The notes beneath the pieces are model-generated. The model was not told where the DNA came from. It ran no database searches and worked only from the letters and a program-made list of their open reading frames with translations. Positions 51,971 to 61,131 of a DNA stretch of 64,000 nucleotides are shown here, in pieces. The stretch covers positions 19,162 through 83,161 of the forward strand of contig DAHC01000008.1 of NCBI GenBank assembly GCA_002498375.1, written 5' to 3'. The stretch comes from Methanocorpusculum sp. UBA424 (GTDB lineage: Archaea; Halobacteriota; Methanomicrobia; Methanomicrobiales; Methanocorpusculaceae). Every line of letters begins with the position of its first letter. The first letter of the stretch is position 1. The position numbers were made by a program, and so were the translations under genes.

Positions 51971-54676
51971 GTGACGACCATCGTCCAACCCTGGAAAAAA
52001 GGGTATAAAGTCTATTTTTGTGACGACGCAAAGGCAGGCAAAATCAAACATGTAGGGACTGTTGAACTCGAAGAAACTTCTAAAGGGATGCGCCCGTCCG
52101 AGTTTTTCGTCAGAAGACCCGGAACATCTCACGCCGAGAAGACGCCGACAAAGGAGTTCATTACGGTCCTTCGGGGAAACGGGCCGATCAAACTTACCCA
52201 GACCATGCCGGAATTTCAGGATTTCCTCAGAGGCATGCAGTTATCCTGGGAGACAACGACCCTTTGCCGGACCTGTCTGTTTGACGATCGTATAACCCCT
52301 CTTACCGAAGAGACGCGGATCAGATGCGGACAGGAGTATGTCTGTCTCGACTGTGCAAAGCGCGAGCTCCGCCGCGAGCTTGGCCATATTAAACATCTCG
52401 GGAAACGGACCCAGCTCCATATCGAAAATCTTCTGGAAGAGTATCGTGATCTGGATATGGTGCTCGCGATTCTTCAGCCGGAGTCTCTCGATACCAAGAA
52501 AACGATGTTCGACCGGCTCGAGGCCCACGATCAGACGCCGACTGAACGGATCGAAAATCTGCCGCTGCCACGGGAATTTGTTGATCTCTGCGGTGTCGAG
52601 ACCTTGATGCCCGCCCAGCAGCGTGCTGTCGAGTCGGGTCTTTTGTATGGAAAAGATCTGCTCGTTGTCGCCGCGACGGCGAGCGGCAAGACCTTCATCG
52701 GAGAGATGGCGGGGCTGAAAAATTATCTCGAAAAACGCGGGAGAATGCTTTTCCTGGTCCCGCTTGTCGCTCTTGCGAACCAGAAGTATGACCGTTTCTC
52801 TGAAAAATACAAGACCATAACCCAGACATCCATAATGACCGGTGTTTCCCGGGTGAATCTGCCGGAGACGCGTCCTGTTGGAAACCGTGGGGCAGGCGGC
52901 GGTATTGTTGTTGGAACCTACGAGGGTATGGACAATCTTCTCAGAAAGGGTATGCCGGTCAGCAATATCGGAACGGTTGTGATCGACGAGGTCCAGATGC
53001 TCGAGGATCCTGAGCGTGGACACCGTCTTGACGGGCTGATCGCACGGCTGAAATACGTCGCCCCAAAAGCCCAGTTCCTCTATCTTTCGGCAACGATCGG
53101 TTCACCGAATCTTCTCGCAAAAAAACTGAACGCCGCTCTAGTTTCGTATGCCGACCGTCCGGTGGCTCTGGAACGCCATCTGATTTTTACGGAAAAAGAC
53201 GGGAAGATCCCGTTCATCAAAAAGCTGGTGTTCGAGGAGTTCAACAAAACCTCTTCGAAAGGATTCAAAGGTCAGACGATCGTTTTCACGAATGCCCGGA
53301 GCAGGTGTCATACGATCGCCGAGGCAATCGGAGGGATGGCTGCACCCTATCACGCCGGACTTACTTCCCAGGAACGCCGGGCCGTCGAACGGCAGTTCGA
53401 GGAAGGAAAACTCGCCTGTGTTGTAACGACCGCGGCACTGGCTGCCGGTGTGGATTTTCCTGCCAGTCAGGTCATATTCGACGCTCTCGCGATGGGAATT
53501 GACTGGCTCTCCGTTCAGGAGTTCCACCAGATGATGGGCCGTGCCGGGCGTCCGGATTTCCATGATCTTGGACGTGTTGTTGTTCTCGCCGAGCCCGGGG
53601 TCTCGTATTCGCGTGAAACGAAGCTGACCGAGGAGGAGGTCGCCATCCAGCTTCTCAAAGGAGATATGGAAGAGGTATCGCCAGTCTACGACATCGAGGA
53701 GACATCCGAAGAGTTTGCAGCTAATGCCATAACCTGCCGCGGCCGGGAGGCCGACATTATCACGGTTGGAAACAGTATGGTCGGTGTGGGAGATGATCCG
53801 ATCCAGGAACTACTCAAACATAAACTTGTCAGAAAATCCGGCGGTTTTCTGGAACTCTCCCCGCTTGGAAAAGTCATGGCCGAGCATTTCATCGGCATGG
53901 AGCGTCTCCTGGAGATCGATAAACTCGTCCGCGTGATGGACGATCCTCTGGAAATGATTGCCGAACTTTTCTGCATGGAGGAGGAACGGGAGAAAGAAAA
54001 ACGCCGGACCGACCGCCGCTCTACCGAGAAAAAGGAAGCTGCCTGGATCGGCGACAAAAAAGCCGCGGCAAAACCAACTGCCGAACCGGCCTGGGTCGCG
54101 AAAAAGAAAGAGATCCATGCGGTGGAAAAGCATGCTCACGATGATGAACGGCGCAAAAAGGCCGGAACCCGCAAACTCCGCCGCGAAGAGGACGAAGTTG
54201 AGGCGGCGAAGCCTCCGCGCCGTGCGAGCAAGGAGATGGAAGACCGGGTTGAGCGCAAAAAGCGCGAGGCTTCCCAGTTTATCCCGCCTCCGAAGCGAAA
54301 ACCGCGTGAAGGAACCGGTGTTTCCAATAAGGGATCCAGAGCCGGTCCTTCGGGTGATCCGGTCAATATCATCGAAGGTGCCGTCGATCTTCGTCGTGCC
54401 GGAAAGTATGACGAGGCATTAAAGATCCTCGGCAATTATGTTGCCGATAATCCGAAAGACAGCCGTGCTCTGGTCGAACTGGGCAAGGTGTACGACCTTC
54501 GCGGTGAACGGGACACGGCGTATCTGTGTTATCAGAAAGCTGCAACGGCTAATACCCAGAATAGGGAAGCCATCGACAGAATGAATGCATTTCTTATCGG
54601 GATCACGGTGGATATCGATAAGGACGCCGCAGAATCCGGAAAACAGCCGGCAGTTGTGAAAAAGAAAAAAGAATAA
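51971..54676 (+). CDS. Superfamily 2 helicase with N-terminal zinc finger and C-terminal TPR
   Basis: A 901-residue protein starting with GTG. An N-terminal domain contains a C4 zinc site (CRTCL near 97-101 and CLDC near 125-128). The DEAD/DEAH helicase core follows, with ATASGKT near 233-239, DEVQ (motif II) near 338-341, SATIG and QMMGRAGRP (motif VI) near 516-524. A basic, Lys/Glu/Arg-rich linker (about 665-790) precedes a TPR-like region (about 797-875, VNIIEGAVDLRRAGKYDEAL and KDSRALVELGKVYDLRG). The core is Ski2-like. The TPR end suggests a protein docking role. Coupled with the upstream regulator. Confidence 0.85.
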   Translation: MTTIVQPWKKGYKVYFCDDAKAGKIKHVGTVELEETSKGMRPSEFFVRRPGTSHAEKTPTKEFITVLRGNGPIKLTQTMPEFQDFLRGMQLSWETTTLCRTCLFDDRITPLTEETRIRCGQEYVCLDCAKRELRRELGHIKHLGKRTQLHIENLLEEYRDLDMVLAILQPESLDTKKTMFDRLEAHDQTPTERIENLPLPREFVDLCGVETLMPAQQRAVESGLLYGKDLLVVAATASGKTFIGEMAGLKNYLEKRGRMLFLVPLVALANQKYDRFSEKYKTITQTSIMTGVSRVNLPETRPVGNRGAGGGIVVGTYEGMDNLLRKGMPVSNIGTVVIDEVQMLEDPERGHRLDGLIARLKYVAPKAQFLYLSATIGSPNLLAKKLNAALVSYADRPVALERHLIFTEKDGKIPFIKKLVFEEFNKTSSKGFKGQTIVFTNARSRCHTIAEAIGGMAAPYHAGLTSQERRAVERQFEEGKLACVVTTAALAAGVDFPASQVIFDALAMGIDWLSVQEFHQMMGRAGRPDFHDLGRVVVLAEPGVSYSRETKLTEEEVAIQLLKGDMEEVSPVYDIEETSEEFAANAITCRGREADIITVGNSMVGVGDDPIQELLKHKLVRKSGGFLELSPLGKVMAEHFIGMERLLEIDKLVRVMDDPLEMIAELFCMEEEREKEKRRTDRRSTEKKEAAWIGDKKAAAKPTAEPAWVAKKKEIHAVEKHAHDDERRKKAGTRKLRREEDEVEAAKPPRRASKEMEDRVERKKREASQFIPPPKRKPREGTGVSNKGSRAGPSGDPVNIIEGAVDLRRAGKYDEALKILGNYVADNPKDSRALVELGKVYDLRGERDTAYLCYQKAATANTQNREAIDRMNAFLIGITVDIDKDAAESGKQPAVVKKKKE

Positions 54677-54685
54677 GAAAATCTT

Positions 54686-56191
54686 CTACTTTTTTGTATG
54701 TTCCATCCTCTCTGCATGGCTCATTTTTGAGAGGGTGATGACTTTATCCAGATCAAGACCGCAGAGTTTTGCAAACCTCGTCCCGTAATCCGGATCTGCC
54801 AGATAGCAGTGAGCTGCGTGACGATATTTGATGTTCTCAGTTACGCTCTCCATATTTCGTGCGGTGTTTTCGATCAGGACCTGTTTTTTATCCTCCGTCA
54901 TCAGGCGGTACAGATCGCCCGGCTGGTAGAAACAGTCGTCATTCTCATCATCCTTCTGTTCATACCTGTCCATATCCCCGGAAAGTTTCAGCGACGGGTC
55001 ACGGTATGCCTCCTGCTGTTTCCACTCATCATAACTGTTTGGCACATACCCTTTGGCAGCTCCGTAGTTTCCATCCACCCGCATAAGTCCGTCCCGGTGA
55101 TAGGCGTGGACATCGACTTTCGGACGGTTGACCGGGATCTGTGAATGATTCACGCCTAACCGGTAGCGCTGCGCGTCGCCGTAGGAAAACAGTCTGCCCT
55201 GCAGGAGTTTGTCCGGCGAAAGGCCGACCCCCGGCACGATGTTTGCCGGATTGAATGCCGCCTGCTCCACATCGGCAAAGTAGTTCTCCGGATTTCTGTT
55301 CAGTTCAAGAACGCCGACTTCTATCATCGGATACTCTTTGTGGCTCCAGACTTTGGAGATGTCGAACGGATTTTCTTTTCGGACTCTCGCCTCCTCTTCT
55401 GTCATGATCTGGAAGTACATCGTCCATCTCGGGAACTCTTTTCGTTCGATCGCTTCGAAGAGATCCCTCTGATTACTTTCCCGGTCTTTACCCACGAGGA
55501 TTTCCGCTTCCTGGTCGGTGATATTTTTGATCCCCTGCTGGGTCTTGAGATGATACTTGACCCATACCCGCTTCCCTTCGGCATTGATCAGACTGTAGGT
55601 ATGGCTGCCGAATCCGTGCATATGCCGGTAACTTGCCGGGATCCCCCGATCAGACATGACGATCGTTACCTGATGGAGAGCCTCGGGAAGCGAGGTCCAG
55701 AAGTCCCAGTTGTTCTGCGCGGAACGCATGTTTGTTTTCGGATCACGTTTTACGGCATGGTTCAGATCGGGAAACTGGAGCGGATCTCGGATAAAAAAGA
55801 CCGGCGTGTTGTTCCCTACCAGATCCCAGTTTCCTTCATCTGTATAGAATTTGATCGCAAAACCGCGGATATCGCGCTCTGCATCGGCAGCTCCCCGCTC
55901 GCCCGCCACGGTAGAAAACCGAACAAAGACATCGGTCTTTTTTCCTTTCTCGAAAACTTTTGCTTTGGTGTATTTTTCCACGTCGGCGGTCACGGTAAAT
56001 GTGCCGAACGCTCCGGAACCTTTTGCATGCATACGTCTTTCCGGGATGACTTCCCGGTCAAAATGTGCAAGTTTTTCCAAAAACCACAGATCCTGGAGCA
56101 TCAATGGTCCGCGGGGTCCTGCAGTCAGAGAGTTCAGATTGTCGGCTACCGGAGCTCCGTTTTCATGAGTAAGATCCTGTTTTTTATCCAT
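54686..56191 (-). CDS. kat: Monofunctional haem catalase
   Basis: Breaks hydrogen peroxide into water and oxygen. The 501-residue length suits the small-subunit clade. Key residues are His55 (RRMHAKGSGAFG) and Asn near 128 (LVGNNTPVFF). The haem-ligand tyrosine is in RLFSYGDAQRYRLG near 338. FSTVAGERGAADAERDIRGF is typical. No signal peptide, so cytoplasmic. Convergent with the helicase gene (9 bases between stops). Confidence 0.94.
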   Translation of the reverse strand: MDKKQDLTHENGAPVADNLNSLTAGPRGPLMLQDLWFLEKLAHFDREVIPERRMHAKGSGAFGTFTVTADVEKYTKAKVFEKGKKTDVFVRFSTVAGERGAADAERDIRGFAIKFYTDEGNWDLVGNNTPVFFIRDPLQFPDLNHAVKRDPKTNMRSAQNNWDFWTSLPEALHQVTIVMSDRGIPASYRHMHGFGSHTYSLINAEGKRVWVKYHLKTQQGIKNITDQEAEILVGKDRESNQRDLFEAIERKEFPRWTMYFQIMTEEEARVRKENPFDISKVWSHKEYPMIEVGVLELNRNPENYFADVEQAAFNPANIVPGVGLSPDKLLQGRLFSYGDAQRYRLGVNHSQIPVNRPKVDVHAYHRDGLMRVDGNYGAAKGYVPNSYDEWKQQEAYRDPSLKLSGDMDRYEQKDDENDDCFYQPGDLYRLMTEDKKQVLIENTARNMESVTENIKYRHAAHCYLADPDYGTRFAKLCGLDLDKVITLSKMSHAERMEHTKK

Positions 56192-56243
56192 AGTATCTTG
56201 TTACTCATTTCAGGAGATAAAAAGTCTTGCAATGTGGTAAAAA

Positions 56244-56588
56244 TTATTGGCACTGGTTGCCAAGCTCGTAGAGTGCATACAATTCATTTGCCGCATCTGC
56301 TCCGGCACGCCGCATCGCCTGTTCGATCAGAACTTCGGCACACTCGACCGGCAGGCATCCTACTCCTTCTTTTCCCGTCCGGATGAGTTCGATGAGCGAA
56401 ATAAACTCCTCCTCCGTGAGCCGGTTCAGCCGTGCTGCGAAATCATCCGCATCCTTTGCATAATGGTTGGCTACCGGCGGGAGGATCGAGCGAAACGCTG
56501 TTTCTGATTTTCCGCAGACAAGTGTGTCACACTCGGGTGCGAGTTTTAAAAGAAGGGCTATATCGTGTTCTGATAATATACGAGACAT
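56244..56588 (-). CDS. Hypothetical protein (114 aa)
   Basis: A soluble, helix-rich protein of 114 residues with four cysteines (Cys20, Cys25, Cys78 and Cys83; and one more at the end). It has the look of a small methanogen-specific protein (LTEEEFISLIELIRTGKEG). I do not recognise the family. It lies between the catalase and HemK-like genes, all on the minus strand but with gaps over 25 bases. Confidence 0.6.
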   Translation of the reverse strand: MSRILSEHDIALLLKLAPECDTLVCGKSETAFRSILPPVANHYAKDADDFAARLNRLTEEEFISLIELIRTGKEGVGCLPVECAEVLIEQAMRRAGADAANELYALYELGNQCQ

Positions 56589-56615
56589 ATCCTACATTGG
56601 GGATTCATGGATTAA

Positions 56616-57197
56616 TTAGGTTTTGCAAAGGGAACACAGATCCCGCGAGATCCGAAGAACATACAGGATCTCCCCGTCTTCCTGCTTTTCCTCTGCGACG
56701 ACGAGAGCGATCAATGCTTCTGTTTGACAGATCTTCAGCACGTCATCGATCCCGGTAAGGGAGGAGATGAGAAGGAGGATCCGTCCGACTGTTGAAAGGT
56801 GAGGGGGTGCTTCATGGATAAACCGCTCAACGACCTCCCGGCCGGTCGGCCCTCCGTCGAGAGCATACTCAAGCCAGTCGTCAATCCGCTCTTCCGGATC
56901 GGTCGGAAGATAGGGTGCATTGAATAAGACCAGATCGAACTCGCCGCAGATTGGATCAAAGAGATCCCCTCTGATGACCTCGATACCGTTTACTTCGTGT
57001 GCATATTTTGCCGCGTGGGGATTTATTTCGACGGCGAGGACATCCGGTGTTACTTCAGATACGGATTTTGCCACGGCTCCCGATCCGGTCCCGATCTCGA
57101 GAACGCGGTCGGCCGGCTTTACTTCGGAACGTGCAGCTTTTATCAGGAGATACGTATCGTCAGAGGGAAAATAGATCTGGGTCCTGTCGATATCCAT
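56616..57197 (-). CDS. HemK-like protein methyltransferase
   Basis: A 193-residue SAM-dependent methyltransferase. Motif I VLEIGTGSGAVA near 33-44 and the catalytic motif NAPYLPT near 93-99 (the NPPY class with Ala in place of the first Pro) indicate the HemK2/Mtq2 group. That group methylates the GGQ glutamine of the archaeal release factor. It shares one base with the ksgA stop (TAATG), the last gene of the translation operon. Confidence 0.87.
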   Translation of the reverse strand: MDIDRTQIYFPSDDTYLLIKAARSEVKPADRVLEIGTGSGAVAKSVSEVTPDVLAVEINPHAAKYAHEVNGIEVIRGDLFDPICGEFDLVLFNAPYLPTDPEERIDDWLEYALDGGPTGREVVERFIHEAPPHLSTVGRILLLISSLTGIDDVLKICQTEALIALVVAEEKQEDGEILYVLRISRDLCSLCKT

Positions 57198-57973
57198 TAT
57201 ATCAGATCACTTAGCCGGTTGGCAAGCTCAATGAAATCTATGACTGAAAGCATCTCGGGGCGTTTGCCTGTGAGATCTTTTGGGAGACTGCCGATGAGTT
57301 TTGTCATGATCTCTTCACCGTAGATGCTTTTCATTCCTTTGAGTCCGTTCAGGATGGTTTTTCTCCGGTGGGAGAAGAGTTCGCGAACGAGAACTGCATG
57401 GACCTCGCGGTTGAGAATTTTTACCGACGGTTCATGCGGAATGATTTTTACGACCGCCGAATCAACTTCCGGCGGGGGGCTGAATGCCCGGGGCGGGAGT
57501 TTGAGGATGAGTTCAACGTCGGCATAGGTCTGCACCATTACGGAAAGTCTGCCGTATTCTCCGTCGCCCGGCGGAGATACCATTCGTTTGGCAAACTCCC
57601 ACTGATACATCAAAACAGCGGTCTCGAATCCTATCTCAAGAAGCCGGAACGTGATCTTCGAGGAGATGGAGTAGGGAAGGTTTGCAATGACCAGATCAAA
57701 TGCAGGAAGCGGCACCTTCGAAGCATCACCGCGGGTGATGGTCAGCTGACCGGTGGACAGTTCGTCTTCGAAACGCTGTTCAAGGTTCGGCAGAAGTGTT
57801 CCGTCCAGTTCGACGGCTCTGACGTTTGCTCCCCGCTCGAGAAGTGCTGCCGTCAAAACTCCGCCCCCCGGTCCGACCTCAAGCACAGTCCTCCCCTGAA
57901 TCGGGACTGAATCGGCGATAAAATCCACGGCCTCTGTATCAATCAGAAAATGCTGATCCTTTGGCGCTTTCAT
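57197..57973 (-). CDS. rsmA: rRNA adenine N6,N6-dimethyltransferase (KsgA/Dim1)
   Basis: Dimethylates two adenosines in the 3' hairpin of 16S rRNA during late assembly. The 258-residue protein has motif I VLEVGPGGGVLT near 30-41 and NLPYSIS (the NLPY catalytic motif) near 95-101. KDQHFLID at the N-terminus is a family mark. Nine bases follow the DUF655 stop. Confidence 0.95.
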   Translation of the reverse strand: MKAPKDQHFLIDTEAVDFIADSVPIQGRTVLEVGPGGGVLTAALLERGANVRAVELDGTLLPNLEQRFEDELSTGQLTITRGDASKVPLPAFDLVIANLPYSISSKITFRLLEIGFETAVLMYQWEFAKRMVSPPGDGEYGRLSVMVQTYADVELILKLPPRAFSPPPEVDSAVVKIIPHEPSVKILNREVHAVLVRELFSHRRKTILNGLKGMKSIYGEEIMTKLIGSLPKDLTGKRPEMLSVIDFIELANRLSDLI

Positions 57974-57982
57974 AAAAAAGGA

Positions 57983-58570
57983 TTATTTAGAGGTAAAGAG
58001 ATGATACTTCTCTTCCGGATTCTCGAGTTCAAGCATGATCCGTTCGCGGATAAACTTCTCCGGTTTCTGGAGGGTCTTCACCCGGGTACGGATGTCCTCG
58101 AAGCTTTCAAACGGTTTTTTCTGTCTTTCTTCCAGGGTGTCGGTCAGTGTTTTTTTACCGAACCCGGGAAGGAGGTTTAACATGTGCATCTTGAGACTGA
58201 TGGGAACCGCGGTGTTGTAAAACTCCACGAACCGTCCTTCAGACTCTGCGATGATTTTCTCGACGACCGGTTCAAGCTCGCCTTTTGCAGTCGGAGTCAG
58301 TTCATCGTAAGATAAGCGGCGTTTTACCCGTTCGACATGTTTTCTTTCATCTTCACCGATGTAGACTTTGTCGTGCAGATTGATCGCAACGTCTTTCTTT
58401 GCGATGAGTTCGAGGAGTTTGAACTGGTCAGTACCTACTGCGAGAATAATGGATTCGCGCTGATTCAAAGGACGCCGGTCGCTTGCATACCCCCATTGGA
58501 GATAGTCAAGGACAATAGCTTCAACTTCCTTCTTATCGGTCCTCTCAGTTTTTGGCGGCATTTCTACCAC
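57983..58570 (-). CDS. DUF655 family nucleic-acid-binding protein
   Basis: A 195-residue protein of the archaeal DUF655 family. Its N-terminal OB-like part (GTDQFKLLELIAKKDV, IGEDERKHVERV) and helix-hairpin-helix end (MHMLNLLPGFGKKTLTDTLEERQ, about 135-160) suggest RNA or DNA binding. Function unknown; it is always found with rpo4 and ksgA in euryarchaea, so a role in rRNA handling is likely. Adjacent without gap to rpoF. Confidence 0.9.
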   Translation of the reverse strand: MVEMPPKTERTDKKEVEAIVLDYLQWGYASDRRPLNQRESIILAVGTDQFKLLELIAKKDVAINLHDKVYIGEDERKHVERVKRRLSYDELTPTAKGELEPVVEKIIAESEGRFVEFYNTAVPISLKMHMLNLLPGFGKKTLTDTLEERQKKPFESFEDIRTRVKTLQKPEKFIRERIMLELENPEEKYHLFTSK

Positions 58571-58939
58571 TCACTCGAATTTATGCAGAGAGTCAAGAAT
58601 CTGATCTAGATCTTCGGGGAGAAGAGTAAACCGCTCTTTCGCGTAAATTGCCCGGATCTCATCACGGCTCTTTGGCATGATGTTTACTATCCTGCAGGCG
58701 ATCTCCGGCTTCGTTTTTTCCATGGATCCAAGGATAGCAAGGAGGGATTTTGCCGATTCAACGCTGCATTTACTGAGACTGTCTGCATGGTCAATACTTT
58801 TACGCAGTTCGTATGATATGCTCCTGGCGGTGTCGTCACCCTCTTCTCCCTTGGAACGGTTTTCACGGATCGCAATAAGTTCTTCGCGAAGTTCCGGGAG
58901 GGTCATCATATCTTCACTGATAATTTTCTTTACTTTCAT
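58571..58939 (-). CDS. rpoF: DNA-directed RNA polymerase subunit Rpo4 (F)
   Basis: The archaeal RPB4 homologue, forming the stalk with Rpo7. The 122-residue protein has SEDMMTLPELREEL at the N-terminus and IMPKSRDEIRAIYAKER near 88-104, the typical helical end. It lies between L21e and DUF655, the euryarchaeal order. Confidence 0.92.
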   Translation of the reverse strand: MKVKKIISEDMMTLPELREELIAIRENRSKGEEGDDTARSISYELRKSIDHADSLSKCSVESAKSLLAILGSMEKTKPEIACRIVNIMPKSRDEIRAIYAKERFTLLPEDLDQILDSLHKFE

Positions 58940-58978
58940 GCAAGACTCCTGATAAATATAAAATAAGTATGTGGGGGT

Positions 58979-59275
58979 TTAATTATATTTCTGCGCCGTG
59001 AGGTGCTGCGGTCTTGCAATGACAGTTTTGGTTGCATTGCCGTCTTTGATCTCAAGGAGCCAGGCTCTGCCTCTCTTGCCGACGATTGTTCCGGTTTTTC
59101 CGTGGAATCTCGGGTGGGGCTGACCTTTCTGAACGCTTGAGTCTAAGACAAGGTGAACTTTCTGTCCTTCATCGAAGTTCTGAATGACCTTGGTCACGTT
59201 GGGCATACCGCGGGTACGCAGGGTTTTCTGTAACTTATATCTTGTCCGTTTTTTAATTCCATTGTGCTTTGCCAT
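58979..59275 (-). CDS. rpl21e: 50S ribosomal protein L21e
   Basis: A 98-residue archaeal/eukaryal type protein. GIKKRTRYKL at the start and PHPRFHGKTGTIVGKRGRAW in the middle are diagnostic. Placed two bases after pus10. Confidence 0.95.
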   Translation of the reverse strand: MAKHNGIKKRTRYKLQKTLRTRGMPNVTKVIQNFDEGQKVHLVLDSSVQKGQPHPRFHGKTGTIVGKRGRAWLLEIKDGNATKTVIARPQHLTAQKYN

Positions 59276-59277
59276 GT

Positions 59278-60543
59278 TTACTCATCTCCAATATTTGGTA
59301 ATCCGTCTACCTGCACCACGTCTAATTCGACGACTTTGGCGGGTACGGCGAGGATTTCAGCAAGACTGGGCGTTGTTCTGCCCCCGTCTCCTGATACGAG
59401 TTCTTTGATGTAGAGACCGCCTTCACCAAGCACTTCAAGCCGGTAAAGTCCATTCTCTTCACCAAGAACTCCTATGTCAATGACCTGTCTCTTTCGAACG
59501 AGATCTGCACGCCGATGGGAGACCCGTTCAGGCGTGCGCTGATCAATCCAGGCTCCTTTGAGCTGGGATACGGCATTTTGCACGGTTTCCAGAGAGATAC
59601 GGTCATCTATTGAGACTAGAATCCTGTATGTTTTATGCCCTTTGTTTGATTTAAGCATTTCCACCGTTTTTTTGTCGGACCAGCTTTCCAGGACGACTCC
59701 TACCCGCGGGTTGGCGGATGCATTAATTGCATTTTCCAGCTCTTTTAAATCAAATGTGCGTTTTTTCGGGTTCTGCATCTCCATAACAAAGGGTCTTCCG
59801 GTCCCGATCATCACCGCATCGATGTCTTCTCTTCCCGCTCCGTGAAGAACCCCGCAGTCACTGGCAAAAATCCGTTTTGGTGCTTCTGCTATGAGTTCCT
59901 CTACGGAAGTGGGGTATTGTTTGCCGGTAAAGCTGCATATTTCGCAGCCTTTCCCTTTGCATGCGCGGCAGTCCCAGTGAGTCTGCGGGATTCCGCGTTC
60001 ATATTTCAGATATCTGCCGTAGAAGTAGAGGGATGCGATCTGAACCTCGACGCAGTCGTCGGCGATGTTCAGGACGATGGTGACCTCGGGATTTTTTGGA
60101 TTTCCGTGTTTGCCGGTAAGGGCTGAAACTGCCTTTCCGACTTCACGGTTCATCTCGGATTTGAGGGGTTCGGGATTGTCAAGCGATAGATCCGACCATA
60201 GCATCTCTTCCGATTCTGCCATCATCGGGGGAACTCTTGTTCCAATGACGAATGTTTCGTGTTCGATTCCTTGTACGGCCGCTGCTGCTTTTTCAGCCCA
60301 GTAGGGGATGGTATCGAATAAGTCGTTGCAGACCCAGCAGGTTCCTTTTTCGTATGGTTTGTAGGGGATATTATATGCGAGAGCGTGGGCTATTCTGAGC
60401 GAACGGCCCCGTTCTTCGTTGGTGAGTCCGAATGATTTTTTTGCGAACAACCGTCCAAGGCAGTGATCGCAAATATCGCCGTACTCTAATATGGCGTTGA
60501 CGAGTTCAAGCATTTGATTCATTATTATTGGACGGGAAACCAT
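59278..60543 (-). CDS. pus10: tRNA pseudouridine synthase Pus10
   Basis: Makes pseudouridine 54 and 55 in archaeal tRNA. The 421-residue protein has an N-terminal zinc-binding THUMP-type module (CDHCLGRLFA near 22-31, CWVC, then CRACKGKGCEIC near 195). The catalytic domain has the aspartate in the GREDIDAVMIGTGRPF segment near 250, followed by VRKRQVIDIGV. The ATG touches the trmY stop directly. Together with TrmY it processes position 54. Confidence 0.93.
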   Translation of the reverse strand: MVSRPIIMNQMLELVNAILEYGDICDHCLGRLFAKKSFGLTNEERGRSLRIAHALAYNIPYKPYEKGTCWVCNDLFDTIPYWAEKAAAAVQGIEHETFVIGTRVPPMMAESEEMLWSDLSLDNPEPLKSEMNREVGKAVSALTGKHGNPKNPEVTIVLNIADDCVEVQIASLYFYGRYLKYERGIPQTHWDCRACKGKGCEICSFTGKQYPTSVEELIAEAPKRIFASDCGVLHGAGREDIDAVMIGTGRPFVMEMQNPKKRTFDLKELENAINASANPRVGVVLESWSDKKTVEMLKSNKGHKTYRILVSIDDRISLETVQNAVSQLKGAWIDQRTPERVSHRRADLVRKRQVIDIGVLGEENGLYRLEVLGEGGLYIKELVSGDGGRTTPSLAEILAVPAKVVELDVVQVDGLPNIGDE

Positions 60544-61131
60544 TTAGGTTTGTTCTCCTCTCCGGTCGAACTCGTTGAGGATTATTATAATTGTGTGATC
60601 GGCGTGGAGAACACGGGGGCCGACCGAGTATTTTGGTAGGTCTTTGATCAGCTCCATTTCCTCTTCGGTGAAGTTCTGATGATCGCTCAATATGAAATTC
60701 TCAGGAAGAGTCTCTGCTGTTCTGATATCCTCTCCATTTTCGTCGAGAACTGCAAACTGATGTTCTTCGAGCAGTTTGGAAAGGCCGCTTTTTCTGATGG
60801 ATATGCCCGGGGCCGCCCGCTGATATTCTTCTTCAGGAATGGTTACGAGTGCTTTTTTTATTAGGGCTCCCGCACTTCTCTCGTCGGGGTTGAGGGATTT
60901 AATTTTTTCACCTGAGAACCGGAGCGTGACCGTGTTCGCAGGATCGGCCTGTTCCCCTCCTTTCAGGATTAGAAAACATTCGGTGTTTCGCCGGAGGTCG
61001 TGACTCAAAAAAAATGAGGCGTTGATGCATCTGCACAAAACGTCCATACGCCCGGCTCCTCCCGGCATATCGTTTAGAGAGAAATCCGGCGTCGTGACCG
61101 CTTTGTGTCCTATTACGGCAAATCTTAACAT
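60544..61131 (-). CDS. trmY: tRNA pseudouridine(54) N1-methyltransferase
   Basis: SPOUT enzyme that methylates pseudouridine 54 (made by Pus10) to m1-pseudouridine. The 195-residue protein begins MLRFAVIGHKAVT and has the archaeal-type knotted C-terminus (ILSDHQNFTEEEMELI, SVGPRVLHADHTI). I start at 61131; an upstream frame extends to 61182 but lacks family similarity. The first gene of the translation operon; divergent from the mcr operon. Confidence 0.93.
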   Translation of the reverse strand: MLRFAVIGHKAVTTPDFSLNDMPGGAGRMDVLCRCINASFFLSHDLRRNTECFLILKGGEQADPANTVTLRFSGEKIKSLNPDERSAGALIKKALVTIPEEEYQRAAPGISIRKSGLSKLLEEHQFAVLDENGEDIRTAETLPENFILSDHQNFTEEEMELIKDLPKYSVGPRVLHADHTIIIILNEFDRRGEQT

